DNA from: Flavobacterium circumlabens
Lineage (GTDB): Bacteria; Bacteroidota; Bacteroidia; Flavobacteriales; Flavobacteriaceae
DNA: 64,000 nucleotides
Assembly: GCF_004345565.1 (NCBI RefSeq)
Contig: NZ_SLWA01000003.1
Location: forward strand, 620,001 to 684,000
Reading direction: 5' to 3'
Shown: positions 9,147 to 18,058 of the stretch, piece by piece
How positions within the stretch are numbered: position 1 is the stretch's first letter
Layout of the letters: the number at the start of each line of letters is the position of its first letter
Made by a program: the position numbers and the translations under genes
Notes under the pieces: model-generated
The model's input: the letters and a program-made list of their open reading frames with translations, nothing else
What the model was told of the DNA's origin: nothing
The model's database searches: none

Positions 9147-9267
9147 TTGGCTGAGATGCTAAGGTTCTGAGTTACTAAGTTTAAAATTTAATATTCCGGT
9201 AAATCTAAAATCTACAATCTAAGAAGTCCAACAATCTAAGAAATCCAACAATCTAAAAATCTAAAAA

Positions 9268-9912
9268 ATGAATGATTTAAGTAACTATAGAAAATCTTAC
9301 GAAAAAAGCGAATTGCTAGAAAGTAGTATTCCTGAAGATCCCATTAATCTTTTTAACCGATGGTTTCATGAGGTGGAAGATTTCGGAGCAGGCGGAGAAG
9401 TGAATGCTATGACGGTAGCTACAATTGGTTTGGATGGTTTTCCAAAATCCAGAGTCGTTCTGTTGAAGAAATTTTCCGAGGAAGGTTTTATTTTTTATAC
9501 CAATTATAATTCGGAGAAAGGAAAAGCTATAGCTGCCAATCCGCATGTTTGTTTGTCTTTCTTCTGGCAGGAGCTGGAACGTCAGGTCATTATAAAAGGA
9601 ATTGCACAGAAAACGTCTGAAAATATCTCGGACGGCTATTTTGATTCCCGTCCCGACGGAAGCAAGTTAGGTGCCATTGTTTCCAATCAGAGTGACGTAA
9701 TTCCGTCACGGACATTTTTAGAAGAAAACCTGAAAAAATTAGAAGAAGAATTTGAAGGAAAGCCGATTCCGAGACCTGAAAATTGGGGAGGATTTCTGGT
9801 AACGCCCTTAGAGGTAGAATTTTGGCAGGGAAGACCCAACAGATTACACGACAGAATCAGATACAGCAGCCAATCTGATTTTTCATGGAAAATAGAAAGA
9901 TTGTCTTCTTAG
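9268..9912 (+). CDS. pdxH: Pyridoxamine 5'-phosphate oxidase
   Basis: 214 residues, full length. FMN- and PLP-binding signatures are clear: MTVATIGLDGFPKSRVVLLK, FYTNYNSEKGKAIAANP, and the C-terminal VEFWQGRPNRLHDRIRY. The enzyme oxidises PNP and PMP to pyridoxal phosphate. The gap upstream is a run of near-tandem CCAACAATCTAAGAAAT words ending just before the ATG. It may share a transcript with rnz. Confidence 0.96.
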   Translation: MNDLSNYRKSYEKSELLESSIPEDPINLFNRWFHEVEDFGAGGEVNAMTVATIGLDGFPKSRVVLLKKFSEEGFIFYTNYNSEKGKAIAANPHVCLSFFWQELERQVIIKGIAQKTSENISDGYFDSRPDGSKLGAIVSNQSDVIPSRTFLEENLKKLEEEFEGKPIPRPENWGGFLVTPLEVEFWQGRPNRLHDRIRYSSQSDFSWKIERLSS

Positions 9913-10086
9913 TTGTAAGAAATTTATTTAGTATAAAAGATTTGTACTGTATTTCGTCGATTATTTTTGTTGTTTAACTACAGAATGGATAAGTTTGACC
10001 CGGAAAATGACAATAATATATTAAAATATAATATTTAAAGGATTTGCCCCAACATTTACTTTAAACGCTTAGAGATGCTAGTGACT

Positions 10087-10590
10087 ATGAAGAAGATTTT
10101 GCGCACCATGATGTTCGTTGTGATGCTTATCGCAATGAACTCATGTTTTGCAAAAACAGGAAAAAAGACTCATAACAGGGTTATAATTGAAACAGTGGAT
10201 GAAAATTACAGCTACAATGATGCTGAGTTGGAATTGATGCAACTTATAAATGAGTATCGTGTTAGTATTGGTTTGAATGCATTAGAAAAAGTAAATCATA
10301 TTTCGAACAGATGTGAAGAACATAATAAGTATATGATAGCAAACAATGTAGTCGACCACAAAGATTTTGCTTCCCGATCTGAAAATATTGTAAAAGTTCT
10401 TGCTGCTAAAAATGTGGCAGAAAACGTAGCTTATAATTATAAAACTTCAGAAGCCGTTCTTAAAGCCTGGCTTGGATCTCCCGGACACAAAAAAAATATC
10501 GAAGGAAAGTATACGCATTTTGGAATTTCAGTTACTATAGATCCTGCAACAGGAAAGAAATATTATACCAATATATTTGCAAGAATATAA
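10087..10590 (+). CDS. CAP/SCP-domain lipoprotein
   Basis: 167 residues from the ATG at 10087, chosen because it gives a clean lipoprotein signal (MKKILRTMMFVVMLIAMNSC); the frame also allows 10075. The mature part is a CAP domain: ELMQLINEYRVSIGLNAL, HNKYMIANNVVDHKDF, ENVAYNY and AWLGSPGHKKNI, with the usual His and Glu residues of the cleft. Bacterial CAP proteins are secreted or surface proteins of mostly unknown function. A -7-like TATTTTTG lies at 9962-9969. A terminator follows at 10627. Confidence 0.87.
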   Translation: MKKILRTMMFVVMLIAMNSCFAKTGKKTHNRVIIETVDENYSYNDAELELMQLINEYRVSIGLNALEKVNHISNRCEEHNKYMIANNVVDHKDFASRSENIVKVLAAKNVAENVAYNYKTSEAVLKAWLGSPGHKKNIEGKYTHFGISVTIDPATGKKYYTNIFARI

Positions 10591-10626
10591 TAAAAACATT
10601 TTTTTTTATTTTTTTATTTAATTGAT

Positions 10627-10658
10627 CGTTGTAATTCTGGGAGTTACAACGTTTTTTT
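10627..10658 (+). terminator. Rho-independent terminator after the CAP-domain gene
   Basis: An 8-bp perfect stem CGTTGTAA/TTACAACG (10627-10634 and 10644-10651) with a 9-nt loop, followed by a run of seven T. Confidence 0.88.
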
Positions 10659-10674
10659 ATTTTTATTTATTTTA

Positions 10675-10821
10675 AAATACCGTCCGGAATCCGGCTGCAT
10701 TTTCAAAACCAGTCACAAGGCGATTTCTGATTCCGATAAAGCTGCTCCGGTTTCAGAATCATCATCTGAAGCCAAAAAGTACTACTGGTTTATTTCTGTT
10801 AAAAAAATCTTTAAATGTTAA
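10675..10821 (+). pseudogene. Possible coding remnant, 48 codons with no start
   Basis: Between the terminator and sixA, this stretch is richer in G and C than its flanks. It reads as protein-like sequence without a start codon, ending SSEAKKYYWFISVKKIFKC and a stop. Upstream in frame there is only AT-rich spacer. It looks like the 3' end of a gene whose front was lost, or a duplicated gene tail. I do not recognise the family. Confidence 0.35.
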
Positions 10822-10920
10822 CAGAATTAAAAAAAAGGGAACTATTACAATTTCTTTTGTAAATTAGAACTTCAATAAAAAAGAACTTCTTTCAACGATG
10901 TTTCTAAATCCTTTTTGCTT

Positions 10921-11406
10921 ATGAAAAATTTAATTTTAATACGACATGCGAAATCCAGTTGGGAAGCTCCTTTAAAAGATTTTGATCGACCTTTGATGAA
11001 GAGAGGAATTCTGGATGCCCATGAAGTATCCACAAATATTTCAAAATTTCTGCCAAAAACATATATTATTTGGAGTAGTACTGCCGCCCGTGCCTCAGAA
11101 ACTGCTCTTATTTTTGCGCAAAATATCTCGTATCCAATCGAAAGTATCATATACAAAGACGATCTTTATACTTTTGACGATAAACAACTCGAAAAAGTTA
11201 TCAAATCATGTGATAATAGTTTCGAAAGCGTTATTCTTTTCGGACATAACGAGGCTATTACAAATTTTGTTAATAAATTTGGGGATGTTTTTATAGAAAA
11301 TGTACCTACCTCCGGATTTGTGTCTCTAAAATTTGATTCAGAAAGCTGGGACAACATCCATAAAGGCAAAACACAAAAAACAATTTTCCCCAAAGATTTA
11401 AAATAA
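10921..11406 (+). CDS. SixA-like histidine phosphatase
   Basis: 161 residues from the ATG at 10921; a TTG two codons earlier is rejected. It starts MKNLILIRHAKSSWEAPLKD, the RHG catalytic motif with His9 as the expected phospho-acceptor. The second catalytic region is SVILFGHNEAITNFVNKFG. Family members such as SixA remove phosphate from histidine phosphotransfer proteins, but the substrate here is unknown. It is 5 nt upstream of ppk1, so it is probably translated from the same message as the polyphosphate genes. Confidence 0.88.
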   Translation: MKNLILIRHAKSSWEAPLKDFDRPLMKRGILDAHEVSTNISKFLPKTYIIWSSTAARASETALIFAQNISYPIESIIYKDDLYTFDDKQLEKVIKSCDNSFESVILFGHNEAITNFVNKFGDVFIENVPTSGFVSLKFDSESWDNIHKGKTQKTIFPKDLK

Positions 11407-11411
11407 ATAAA

Positions 11412-13526
11412 GTGTACGAACAGAAATATATCGATAGAGAAAAAAGTTGGTTAGCGTTTAATGCAAGAGTGCTTCAGGAAGCCGCAGATAACACCGTTCC
11501 GCTTTTAGACAGGTTGCGTTTTGTTGGAATTTTTTCGAATAATTTAGATGAATTTTTCAGAGTTCGTTATGCTGCAATCAGGAGATTAAGCCTATCCGGC
11601 ATTTCTGGCGAAAAATACCTGGGTGGAGTTTCTGCTCATCAGCTGATTAAGGATATTACCGAAATTGTTATTCAGCAACAATCGGAAAGCTTACGTATTT
11701 TAGGGAATATCGAAGCCGAATTAGAAGCTGAAAATATCTTTATCATCAATGAAAATCAGATCACAGAACTGCAGGAACGTTTTCTAAAGGACTTTTTTAT
11801 TCAAAAATTAAGTCCGGAATTAGTGACTATTATTTTGAATGATCTGGCAGAATTTCCGGTATTGAAAGATACTCTGGGATATCTGGCGATTCGTTTGGAA
11901 ATGAATACAAATGATGAAGTTCGATATGCTGTAATAGAAATTCCGAAAACAATAAACAGGTTTGTGGTACTGCCATCCGATGATGATAAACAATATGTTA
12001 TCTTGATTGATGATGTGATTCGCCATAACCTTGAGAACATCTTTAATATTTTCGATTATAAAAGCGTATCCGCCCATATGATCAAAATTACGCGTGATGC
12101 CCAGTTGGATATCGACAGCGATTTGAGTAAAAGTATGCTGGAGAAAATTGCGACATCGGTAAAAGACAGAAGAATAGGAGAGCCGGTTCGTTTTATTTAT
12201 GACAGTTTAATCGAAGAAGATACGCTGCGTTTCTTTTTGGATAAAATGAAAATTGTAGCGACAGACAGCATTATTCCCGGTGGAAGATATCACAATCGCC
12301 GTGATTACATGAGTTTTCCGAATTTAGGAAGATATGATTTACTTTATAAAACCAATGACCCGCTACCAATTCCAGGCCTGAGCATGGGAGGAAGTATTTT
12401 GGAGAAAATCAATAAAAAAGATTATTTATTACATGCACCCTATCAGTCATTTTCCTATTTAACGAAGTTTTTGCGTGAAGCAGCTTTAGATCCGAAAGTG
12501 ACGAGTATCAAAATCACTTTATATCGTCTGGCGAAGAACTCACAAATTATTAGTTCTCTGATCAATGCAGCCAAAAATGGTAAAAAAGTAGTAGTTCAGA
12601 TTGAGCTTCAGGCGCGTTTCGATGAAGCAACAAATATTTCCTATGCAGAGCAAATGCAAACAGAAGGAATTGAACTTATTTTTGGAATAAAAGGCCTTAA
12701 AGTACATAGCAAAATTTGTGTGATTGAAAGAGTTGAAGATGATAAAACGCGTCGTTACGGGTTTATTTCTACCGGAAATTTCAATGAATCAACCGCTAAA
12801 ATTTATACCGATGTAACCCTGTTTACCTGTCATCAGCAGATTTTAAAAGACATTTCTAAAATATTTGAATTTTTTGATATCAATTACAGAGTGCACAGGT
12901 ACAAACATTTAATTGTATCTCCTCATTATACGAGAACAAAATTTATAAAACTGATAGACCGTGAAATTTTGCATGCTCTGGCGGGCAGAAAAACACATAT
13001 CAAATTAAAAATGAATAGTTTATCAGATTTTAAAATGATCGATAAATTATATGAAGCCAGTAATGCAGGAGTAAAAGTCCAGCTTCAGGTAAGAGGAATA
13101 TGTTCTTTAATTCCCGGAATACCGGGAATGAGTGAGAATATTGAAGCAATAAGTATTGTAGATAATTATCTGGAACATTCAAGAGTTTATATTTTCGGGA
13201 ATGCCGGATTAACAGAAGTATATATTTCTTCAGCCGATTTTATGACCAGAAACCTCGACGGAAGAGTAGAAGTTACCTGTCCGATTTATGATCTTGAAAT
13301 CAAAAAAGAATTAATCGATAATTTTGATATTGCATGGAAAGGGAATGTTAAAGTGAGATACCATTCCTATAAATTAGACAATAAATACAAGCCACGAAAT
13401 CATCATGCCCCTTTTAGAGCCCAGCTTGAAACCTATAAGTATTACCAGAATAAAATCGAGGCAATCGAAAAAGATGCTGCAAAAAATAAAGCAATAACAA
13501 ACCAAATTCAAATCATAAGGGAGTAA
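11412..13526 (+). CDS. ppk1: Polyphosphate kinase 1
   Basis: 704 residues with all PPK1 parts: the N-terminal DREKSWLAFNARVLQEA, the head domain, and two phospholipase D-like domains. The expected phospho-His is in GLKVHSKICVIE (His432, matching E. coli His435), and the second His is in DNYLEHSRVYIFG. It polymerises ATP gamma-phosphate into polyphosphate. The start is GTG at 11412; no in-frame ATG gives the conserved N-terminus. Its TAA overlaps the ATG of ppx (TAATG), indicating coupled translation. Confidence 0.96.
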   Translation: MYEQKYIDREKSWLAFNARVLQEAADNTVPLLDRLRFVGIFSNNLDEFFRVRYAAIRRLSLSGISGEKYLGGVSAHQLIKDITEIVIQQQSESLRILGNIEAELEAENIFIINENQITELQERFLKDFFIQKLSPELVTIILNDLAEFPVLKDTLGYLAIRLEMNTNDEVRYAVIEIPKTINRFVVLPSDDDKQYVILIDDVIRHNLENIFNIFDYKSVSAHMIKITRDAQLDIDSDLSKSMLEKIATSVKDRRIGEPVRFIYDSLIEEDTLRFFLDKMKIVATDSIIPGGRYHNRRDYMSFPNLGRYDLLYKTNDPLPIPGLSMGGSILEKINKKDYLLHAPYQSFSYLTKFLREAALDPKVTSIKITLYRLAKNSQIISSLINAAKNGKKVVVQIELQARFDEATNISYAEQMQTEGIELIFGIKGLKVHSKICVIERVEDDKTRRYGFISTGNFNESTAKIYTDVTLFTCHQQILKDISKIFEFFDINYRVHRYKHLIVSPHYTRTKFIKLIDREILHALAGRKTHIKLKMNSLSDFKMIDKLYEASNAGVKVQLQVRGICSLIPGIPGMSENIEAISIVDNYLEHSRVYIFGNAGLTEVYISSADFMTRNLDGRVEVTCPIYDLEIKKELIDNFDIAWKGNVKVRYHSYKLDNKYKPRNHHAPFRAQLETYKYYQNKIEAIEKDAAKNKAITNQIQIIRE

Positions 13527-14416
13527 TGATTAATATAAAAAAGCTTGCAGCAATAGATATCGGATCAAATGCCATGAGGCTTCTGATATCGAATGTTGTA
13601 GAACAAGATGGCAAAGAACCGCAATTTAATAAAAGTTCACTTGTTCGTGTGCCGATTCGTTTGGGACAAGATGCCTTTACAGTTGGAGAAATTTCAGAAG
13701 AAAATATAGATCGAATGGTGGATGCCATGAAAGCATTTAACCTTTTGATGAAAGTACATAAAGTAGAACGCTACATGGCATTTGCCACTTCTGCAATGCG
13801 TGAGGCCTATAATGCGAAAGAAGTTGTGGCTCTAATCAAAAAAAAGGCCGATATAAAAATCGAAATCATTGATGGTAAAAAAGAAGCCGCTATTATTGCC
13901 TCAACGGATTTACATCATTTACTGAAAACAGATGAAACGTATCTTTTTGTAGACGTTGGTGGCGGAAGTACCGAGTTTACGCTCTTTTCTGACGGAAAAT
14001 TGATTAATTCAAGATCTTTCAAAGCCGGAACAGTTCGTTTATTAAATAACATGGTACACGATGTAGTCTGGGATGAAATCGAAAAATGGATCAAAACCAA
14101 TACACAGGGATACGAAGAAGTAACACTGATTGGCTCCGGAGGAAACATCAATAAGTTGTTTAAAATGTCCGGAAAACAACAGGAAAAACCACTTTCCTAT
14201 ATTTATATCAATTCACAATATGCCTATTTGAATTCATTGACTTACGAGCAAAGGATTACAGAATTAGGTTTGAATTCAGATCGTGCCGACGTAATTATTC
14301 ACGCGACCCGTATTTACCTGAATGCAATGAAATGGAGTGGCGCACGCCAGATTTACGTTCCAAAAATCGGACTTTCCGATGGAATTGTAAAAGCAATGTA
14401 TTACGGTAAGATTTAG
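13526..14416 (+). CDS. ppx: Ppx/GppA-family exopolyphosphatase
   Basis: 296 residues with the actin-like ATPase fold: LAAIDIGSNAMRLLIS at the start, FATSAMREA, and FVDVGGGSTEFTLF near residue 135. It is shorter than E. coli Ppx (about 510), lacking the C-terminal HD domain, which is normal for Bacteroidota. Substrate may be polyphosphate or pppGpp. It overlaps ppk1 by one base, so kinase and phosphatase are made together, as in many bacteria. Confidence 0.92.
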   Translation: MINIKKLAAIDIGSNAMRLLISNVVEQDGKEPQFNKSSLVRVPIRLGQDAFTVGEISEENIDRMVDAMKAFNLLMKVHKVERYMAFATSAMREAYNAKEVVALIKKKADIKIEIIDGKKEAAIIASTDLHHLLKTDETYLFVDVGGGSTEFTLFSDGKLINSRSFKAGTVRLLNNMVHDVVWDEIEKWIKTNTQGYEEVTLIGSGGNINKLFKMSGKQQEKPLSYIYINSQYAYLNSLTYEQRITELGLNSDRADVIIHATRIYLNAMKWSGARQIYVPKIGLSDGIVKAMYYGKI

Positions 14417-14445
14417 TATTTAAACATTTAGGATACTATTTTTTT

Positions 14446-14557
14446 TGCCACGACCCGAACGTGAGCGAACAGGCGAAGCAATTACACGAATTTTCGCGAA
14501 TTAGTATTTTTAAATTATACATAAGAATTAGTGGAAATTGGTGTAATTCACGGCAAA
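14446..14557. repeat. Imperfect hairpin of the CCACGAATTACACGAA family, with a 27-bp insertion
   Basis: The left arm TGCCACGA...ATTACACGAA pairs with the right arm ending GTGTAATTCACGGCA. The left arm is interrupted at 14454-14480 by 27 extra bases containing three CGAA words. A second copy without the insertion lies at 17216-17286. Confidence 0.65.
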
Positions 14558-14597
14558 CTTTTTCACCGTAAAAGTAATGGCAAACCTGAAGATAATA

Positions 14598-14684
14598 CCA
14601 CAGATTGGAAAGATCTCTAAAGATTAAGTAAAATAACAGGAGATTTAGAATAGAGAAATCTGTGAAAATCTTTTTAATCTGTGG
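14598..14684. repeat. Hairpin of the CCACAGATT family
   Basis: The left arm CCACAGATTGGAAAGATCT (14598 on) pairs imperfectly with the right arm AGATT/AATCTGTGG ending at 14684. It follows the previous hairpin, so the whole 310-bp gap between ppx and the next gene is repeat. A related copy lies at 34560. Confidence 0.6.
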
Positions 14685-14726
14685 CAAAAATAAAATTAAC
14701 ATTTTTAGCTAAACTTAATTTTTGAA

Positions 14727-15302
14727 ATGAATAAAACAAGACTCGAAGCCTTTAGTGATGGTGTGTTAGCGATTATCATAACTATTATGATCTTAGAAAT
14801 TAAAGTGCCGGAAGGACACGAATTTGCCGATTTAAAACCGCTTATTCCAAAGTTTTTAAGCTATGTCCTGAGTTTTATTTATGTTGGAATTTACTGGAAC
14901 AACCACCATTACCTAATTCACAGTCTGAGCAAAATCAACGGCAAAATCCTTTGGGCCAACCTGCATTTACTTTTCTGGTTATCCTTAATTCCGGTCGCAA
15001 CCGGCTGGATGGGAGAACATAACTTCGCAAAAGCTTCCATGACCTTATATGGCGTCGTATTGTTATTGTCTTCGATAGCGTACTTTATTTTGCAGCGAAT
15101 TATCATTATCAGTGAAGGGAAAAACTCCATAATAGCCAAAGCAATTGGCAAAGATGTCAAAGGGAATGTATCTTCTGTTTTATATACTATAGGAATCGCT
15201 TTTTCGTTTTACAGCGAATGGATTTCAGGAATCGCCTATTTCATCGTCGCTATGTTATGGCTGATACCGGACAAAAGAATCGAAAGGGTTTTTAATAAAT
15301 AA
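14727..15302 (+). CDS. TMEM175-family (DUF1211) potassium channel-like membrane protein
   Basis: 191 residues and about six membrane helices. The family signature is RLEAFSDGVLAIIITIMILEI at residues 4-24 (FSDG motif). Bacterial TMEM175 proteins are tetrameric potassium-selective channels. One six-helix unit is the usual bacterial size. It stands alone between repeats and an unrelated lipoprotein gene. Confidence 0.88.
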   Translation: MNKTRLEAFSDGVLAIIITIMILEIKVPEGHEFADLKPLIPKFLSYVLSFIYVGIYWNNHHYLIHSLSKINGKILWANLHLLFWLSLIPVATGWMGEHNFAKASMTLYGVVLLLSSIAYFILQRIIIISEGKNSIIAKAIGKDVKGNVSSVLYTIGIAFSFYSEWISGIAYFIVAMLWLIPDKRIERVFNK

Positions 15303-15400
15303 CTTTTGACCTATCACAGATACATTTTCTTAAAGTAAAAGAAGATGAATTGCAAAAATATATTTGTAAGTTCGTTTTCTATAAATCCGTTTTGACAAAG

Positions 15401-15958
15401 ATGAAAAAAAGAATACTTACTATATTTTTGACTTTTAATATTTTGGGATTGTTAAGTGCTTGTTTTCCTGATTGTCCGTTAGAAAAATATTATGATTACG
15501 ATGCTATAATAGCAAGAGTAGGTTATCGTAAAGTTTTAGCAAATGAAAAATTAACTTTCGGATATGATATCGATTGGGCTAATATTAAATATATGGCTGA
15601 AAAAAAGACAGATTTCAACTTTTCGAATGCGCTATATGCAACAACCAAGTGTGAAAAAGGGTATGAAGGTGAAAAGTATCCGGTAATTAGAATTTCAGTT
15701 AAAAGTGATGCTGATTTTAATAGCAATTTTCCAGCTGGGTCTGAATTAAATAGTATTATCAGGGCCAGTAGTTATGATAGTGATAACAAACTAGTGGAAG
15801 ATGTTCTTACTAATTTAAATCCTGCCAGATTGATTACGTATACTTTGAAAATAGCTTTAAAACCTGAAACTTTTAAAAAACACAGGTTTACAATAGAAAT
15901 TGAAAAATCAAACCACGAAATTCTAAAAGCTACAACTGAAGAAGTAACATTTGAATAA
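15401..15958 (+). CDS. Hypothetical lipoprotein
   Basis: 185 residues from the ATG at 15401, chosen for its signal MKKRILTIFLTFNILGLLSAC, a clear lipobox; the longer frame to 15350 adds an unlikely leader. The mature part has several conserved-looking Cys (FPDCP, ATTKCEKGYEG) and beta-rich segments. I do not recognise a family. The next gene, a Crp-type regulator, follows after 32 nt. Confidence 0.72.
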   Translation: MKKRILTIFLTFNILGLLSACFPDCPLEKYYDYDAIIARVGYRKVLANEKLTFGYDIDWANIKYMAEKKTDFNFSNALYATTKCEKGYEGEKYPVIRISVKSDADFNSNFPAGSELNSIIRASSYDSDNKLVEDVLTNLNPARLITYTLKIALKPETFKKHRFTIEIEKSNHEILKATTEEVTFE

Positions 15959-15990
15959 AAGGTTTCTCAATACTTAAAATTAATCTTCAA

Positions 15991-16551
15991 ATGAAAACCG
16001 TTTTTCAATCTATTCAGGTTTTACCTCAGAACGAATTAGAGCAATTAGACGCTTTAATTACATTTCGGAAACTCAAAAAAGGAGAACTCTTATTGAAAGA
16101 AAATCAGGTTTGCAACGAAATCTATTTTATCAAAAAAGGAATTTTGCGGTCCTATTTTTTCAATCACCAGGAGGATGAAATCACGAATTGTTTTGCATTC
16201 GAAAACGAATTTATGGCTTCATTTTCCAGCTTTATCACCCAAAATGCCGCCGAAGAAAATATTCAGGCACTTGCAGATACAGAATTGCAGGTTATAACTA
16301 GGGAGAGTTTAGACAAACTTTATCAATCGGGGATTCATTGGCAGGAAATTGGGCGTAAACTCACTGAAATGGAATATGTCACACTTCAAAAACGAATGAT
16401 CTCTTTTCAGAAATTATCAGCGACACAACGTTACGAAGAACTTTATCAAAACCACCAGAAATACCTTCAGTTGATTCCGCTTCACTATTTAGCTTCGTAT
16501 TTAGGCGTTACGCCCCGACATTTGAGCCGCATCCGGAAAGCAGTTTTATAG
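15991..16551 (+). CDS. Crp/Fnr-family transcription regulator
   Basis: 186 residues. Residues 1-120 are a cyclic nucleotide-binding-like barrel (LKKGELLLKENQVCNEIYFIKKGILRSYFF). The C-terminal winged helix is short (YLASYLGVTPRHLSRIRKAVL). The canonical cAMP-binding RxS pocket is not evident, so it may sense something else. A perfect palindrome overlaps its stop codon, just before a divergent-function oxidoreductase gene on the same strand; the pair is a likely regulator-target unit. Confidence 0.88.
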   Translation: MKTVFQSIQVLPQNELEQLDALITFRKLKKGELLLKENQVCNEIYFIKKGILRSYFFNHQEDEITNCFAFENEFMASFSSFITQNAAEENIQALADTELQVITRESLDKLYQSGIHWQEIGRKLTEMEYVTLQKRMISFQKLSATQRYEELYQNHQKYLQLIPLHYLASYLGVTPRHLSRIRKAVL

Positions 16552-16562
16552 GACATTTGTCC
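16551..16562. promoter_or_regulatory. Perfect palindrome GGACATTTGTCC, candidate Crp-type operator
   Basis: A 12-bp perfect palindrome whose first base is the last base of the regulator's stop codon. It lies 24 nt upstream of a -7-like TATTTTTG (16586-16593) serving the quinone reductase gene. Position near the -35/-45 region fits an activator or repressor site. Binding by the adjacent regulator is inferred. Confidence 0.5.
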
Positions 16563-16608
16563 GGTATTCATTTTTATCGGAATAGTATTTTTGTAAAAAA
16601 GAAAACAT

Positions 16609-17187
16609 ATGAAAAAAATACTGATTATAAACGGCCATCCAAATCCGGAGAGTTTCAATTTTGCAATTGCAAACGAATACGCACATGGAGCACTTGACTC
16701 TGGTGCGATGGTAGAAACGATAACAATTGCCAAATTACAATTTAATCCGAATCTGCAATTTGGTTATCAAAAACGCACCGAATTAGAACCGGACTTATTA
16801 GATGCGTGGCAGAAAATTAAAAGAGCAGATCATTTAGTCTGGATTCATCCCGTTTGGTGGGGTGGTTTACCTGCGATTACAAAAGGTTTTATCGATCGGT
16901 TGTTTTTGCCGGGAATGGCTTTTCAATACCGCGAAAATTCAGTTTGGTGGGACAAATTACTAAAAGGAAAAACCGCCCATATTATCACCACTTTGGATCA
17001 GCCTGACTGGTATTACCGCTTGTTTTTTGCAAGACCAAGTGTCAATCAGCTCAGGAAATCTGTTTTGGAATTCTGTGGCGTAAAACCGGTAAAAGTGACC
17101 TATATCGGAATTATAAAGGGTTCTGGTGATTTTCAAAGAGAAAAATGGCTGCACAAAGTCTATAATTTAGGACTTCAGAATAAATAA
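16609..17187 (+). CDS. NAD(P)H quinone oxidoreductase, flavodoxin-like
   Basis: 192 residues of the NQO/KefF/MdaB flavodoxin-like family: KKILIINGHPNPESFNFAIA for FMN/FAD phosphate binding, then HLVWIHPVWWGGLPAITKGFIDRLFLPGMAF, the family's most conserved block. It reduces quinones or other electrophiles by two electrons. It follows the Crp-family gene by 57 nt, with a palindrome and a TATTTTTG promoter element between them, so stress-type control by that regulator is plausible. Confidence 0.88.
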   Translation: MKKILIINGHPNPESFNFAIANEYAHGALDSGAMVETITIAKLQFNPNLQFGYQKRTELEPDLLDAWQKIKRADHLVWIHPVWWGGLPAITKGFIDRLFLPGMAFQYRENSVWWDKLLKGKTAHIITTLDQPDWYYRLFFARPSVNQLRKSVLEFCGVKPVKVTYIGIIKGSGDFQREKWLHKVYNLGLQNK

Positions 17188-17215
17188 AGGGTAAGGTTTT
17201 TTTTTTGCCACGAAT

Positions 17216-17286
17216 TACACGAATCTGCACGAATTTTTGATGCAAAGTGTATAAAATAATTCGCGCTACTTTGTGTAATTCATGGC
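17216..17286. repeat. Hairpin of the CCACGAATTACACGAA family
   Basis: The left arm GCCACGAATTACACGAATC pairs imperfectly with the right arm GTGTAATTCATGGC, ending at 17286. TTTGCGAACTTTGCG-type words follow to about 17345. It lies between convergent genes (quinone reductase and dnaX), where it may also act as a terminator. Confidence 0.65.
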
Positions 17287-17356
17287 TAAAAAACCTTTGC
17301 GAACTTTGCGAAAATCTTTGCCGGCCTTGCGGTTAATTGCGGCGGGCTAAAAAATC

Positions 17357-18058
17357 TTAAGTATGTAAATCTAATCCAAATGTAGAACGTAAAAGTTCAA
17401 TGTTTGGATTTATTTCCATCAGACGGTTGTATCGGTCCTGATCGTTAAAGCTGCGTTTGGTTTCAATAGTTTCATTAACGTTAACCTGAATCGTAATGTC
17501 ATGATTGTGTAAATGTCCTTTTAAATGTCCTAAAAGCCCGTTAATCTGACTTTCAAAATCCAGTTTAGAACCTTCATTAGGTAATTCAAGCGTAATCACC
17601 GTTCCGTCTAAAGTCGGGTCGTTAATCAATAATAACGATTCCATGATTTTTAAGCCTTTATCCCCCAAACGTTGTGCGTATTTATTCCACTCCACTAACA
17701 TTTCTGTCTCCGTAAATTCTTCAGTTGGTAAAACGGAGGTCGGTTTTACGTAAGATCTGCTATTCGCTTCTAATTCTTTTTTCTTGCGAATACTCGATAG
17801 GGAAAAAGCAGAAATTTTGGGTTCGCTGCTTGTTTCTGAATTTTGAGTTAGGGGTTTTGAGTTAGGAATTTCAGCAGTTGGTATTTCAGCAGCTGTATTT
17901 GCTTTATTCTCAATATTGGAATTGTCATTGTCGTTTTGACTGACATTGACATTGTTATTTTCCTTTTCGTTTGGAATTTGGACTTTATTATTTGGAATTT
18001 CTACAATAGAATATCCCCCATTTTTAAAGTAAACAGGTGGAATTATGAATTGCTCAGC
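17357..18058 (-). CDS. dnaX: DnaX tau-specific C-terminal region, read in the -1 frame
   Basis: The frame is open without a stop from the A10 run at 18059-18068 down to the TAA at 17357, 233 codons after the shift. It begins AEQFIIPPVYFKNGGYSIVE, passes through a low-complexity Asn/Ser/Glu linker, and ends in a folded domain (MLVEWNKYAQRLGDKGLKIM ... INPNIELLRSTFGLDL) like the C-terminal domain of Bacteroidota DnaX. It has no start of its own at its beginning. The full frameshift product would be about 590 residues, the usual tau length. It is either made by slippage or split by a sequencing error in the A run. Confidence 0.82.
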   Translation of the reverse strand, partial: AEQFIIPPVYFKNGGYSIVEIPNNKVQIPNEKENNNVNVSQNDNDNSNIENKANTAAEIPTAEIPNSKPLTQNSETSSEPKISAFSLSSIRKKKELEANSRSYVKPTSVLPTEEFTETEMLVEWNKYAQRLGDKGLKIMESLLLINDPTLDGTVITLELPNEGSKLDFESQINGLLGHLKGHLHNHDITIQVNVNETIETKRSFNDQDRYNRLMEINPNIELLRSTFGLDLHT

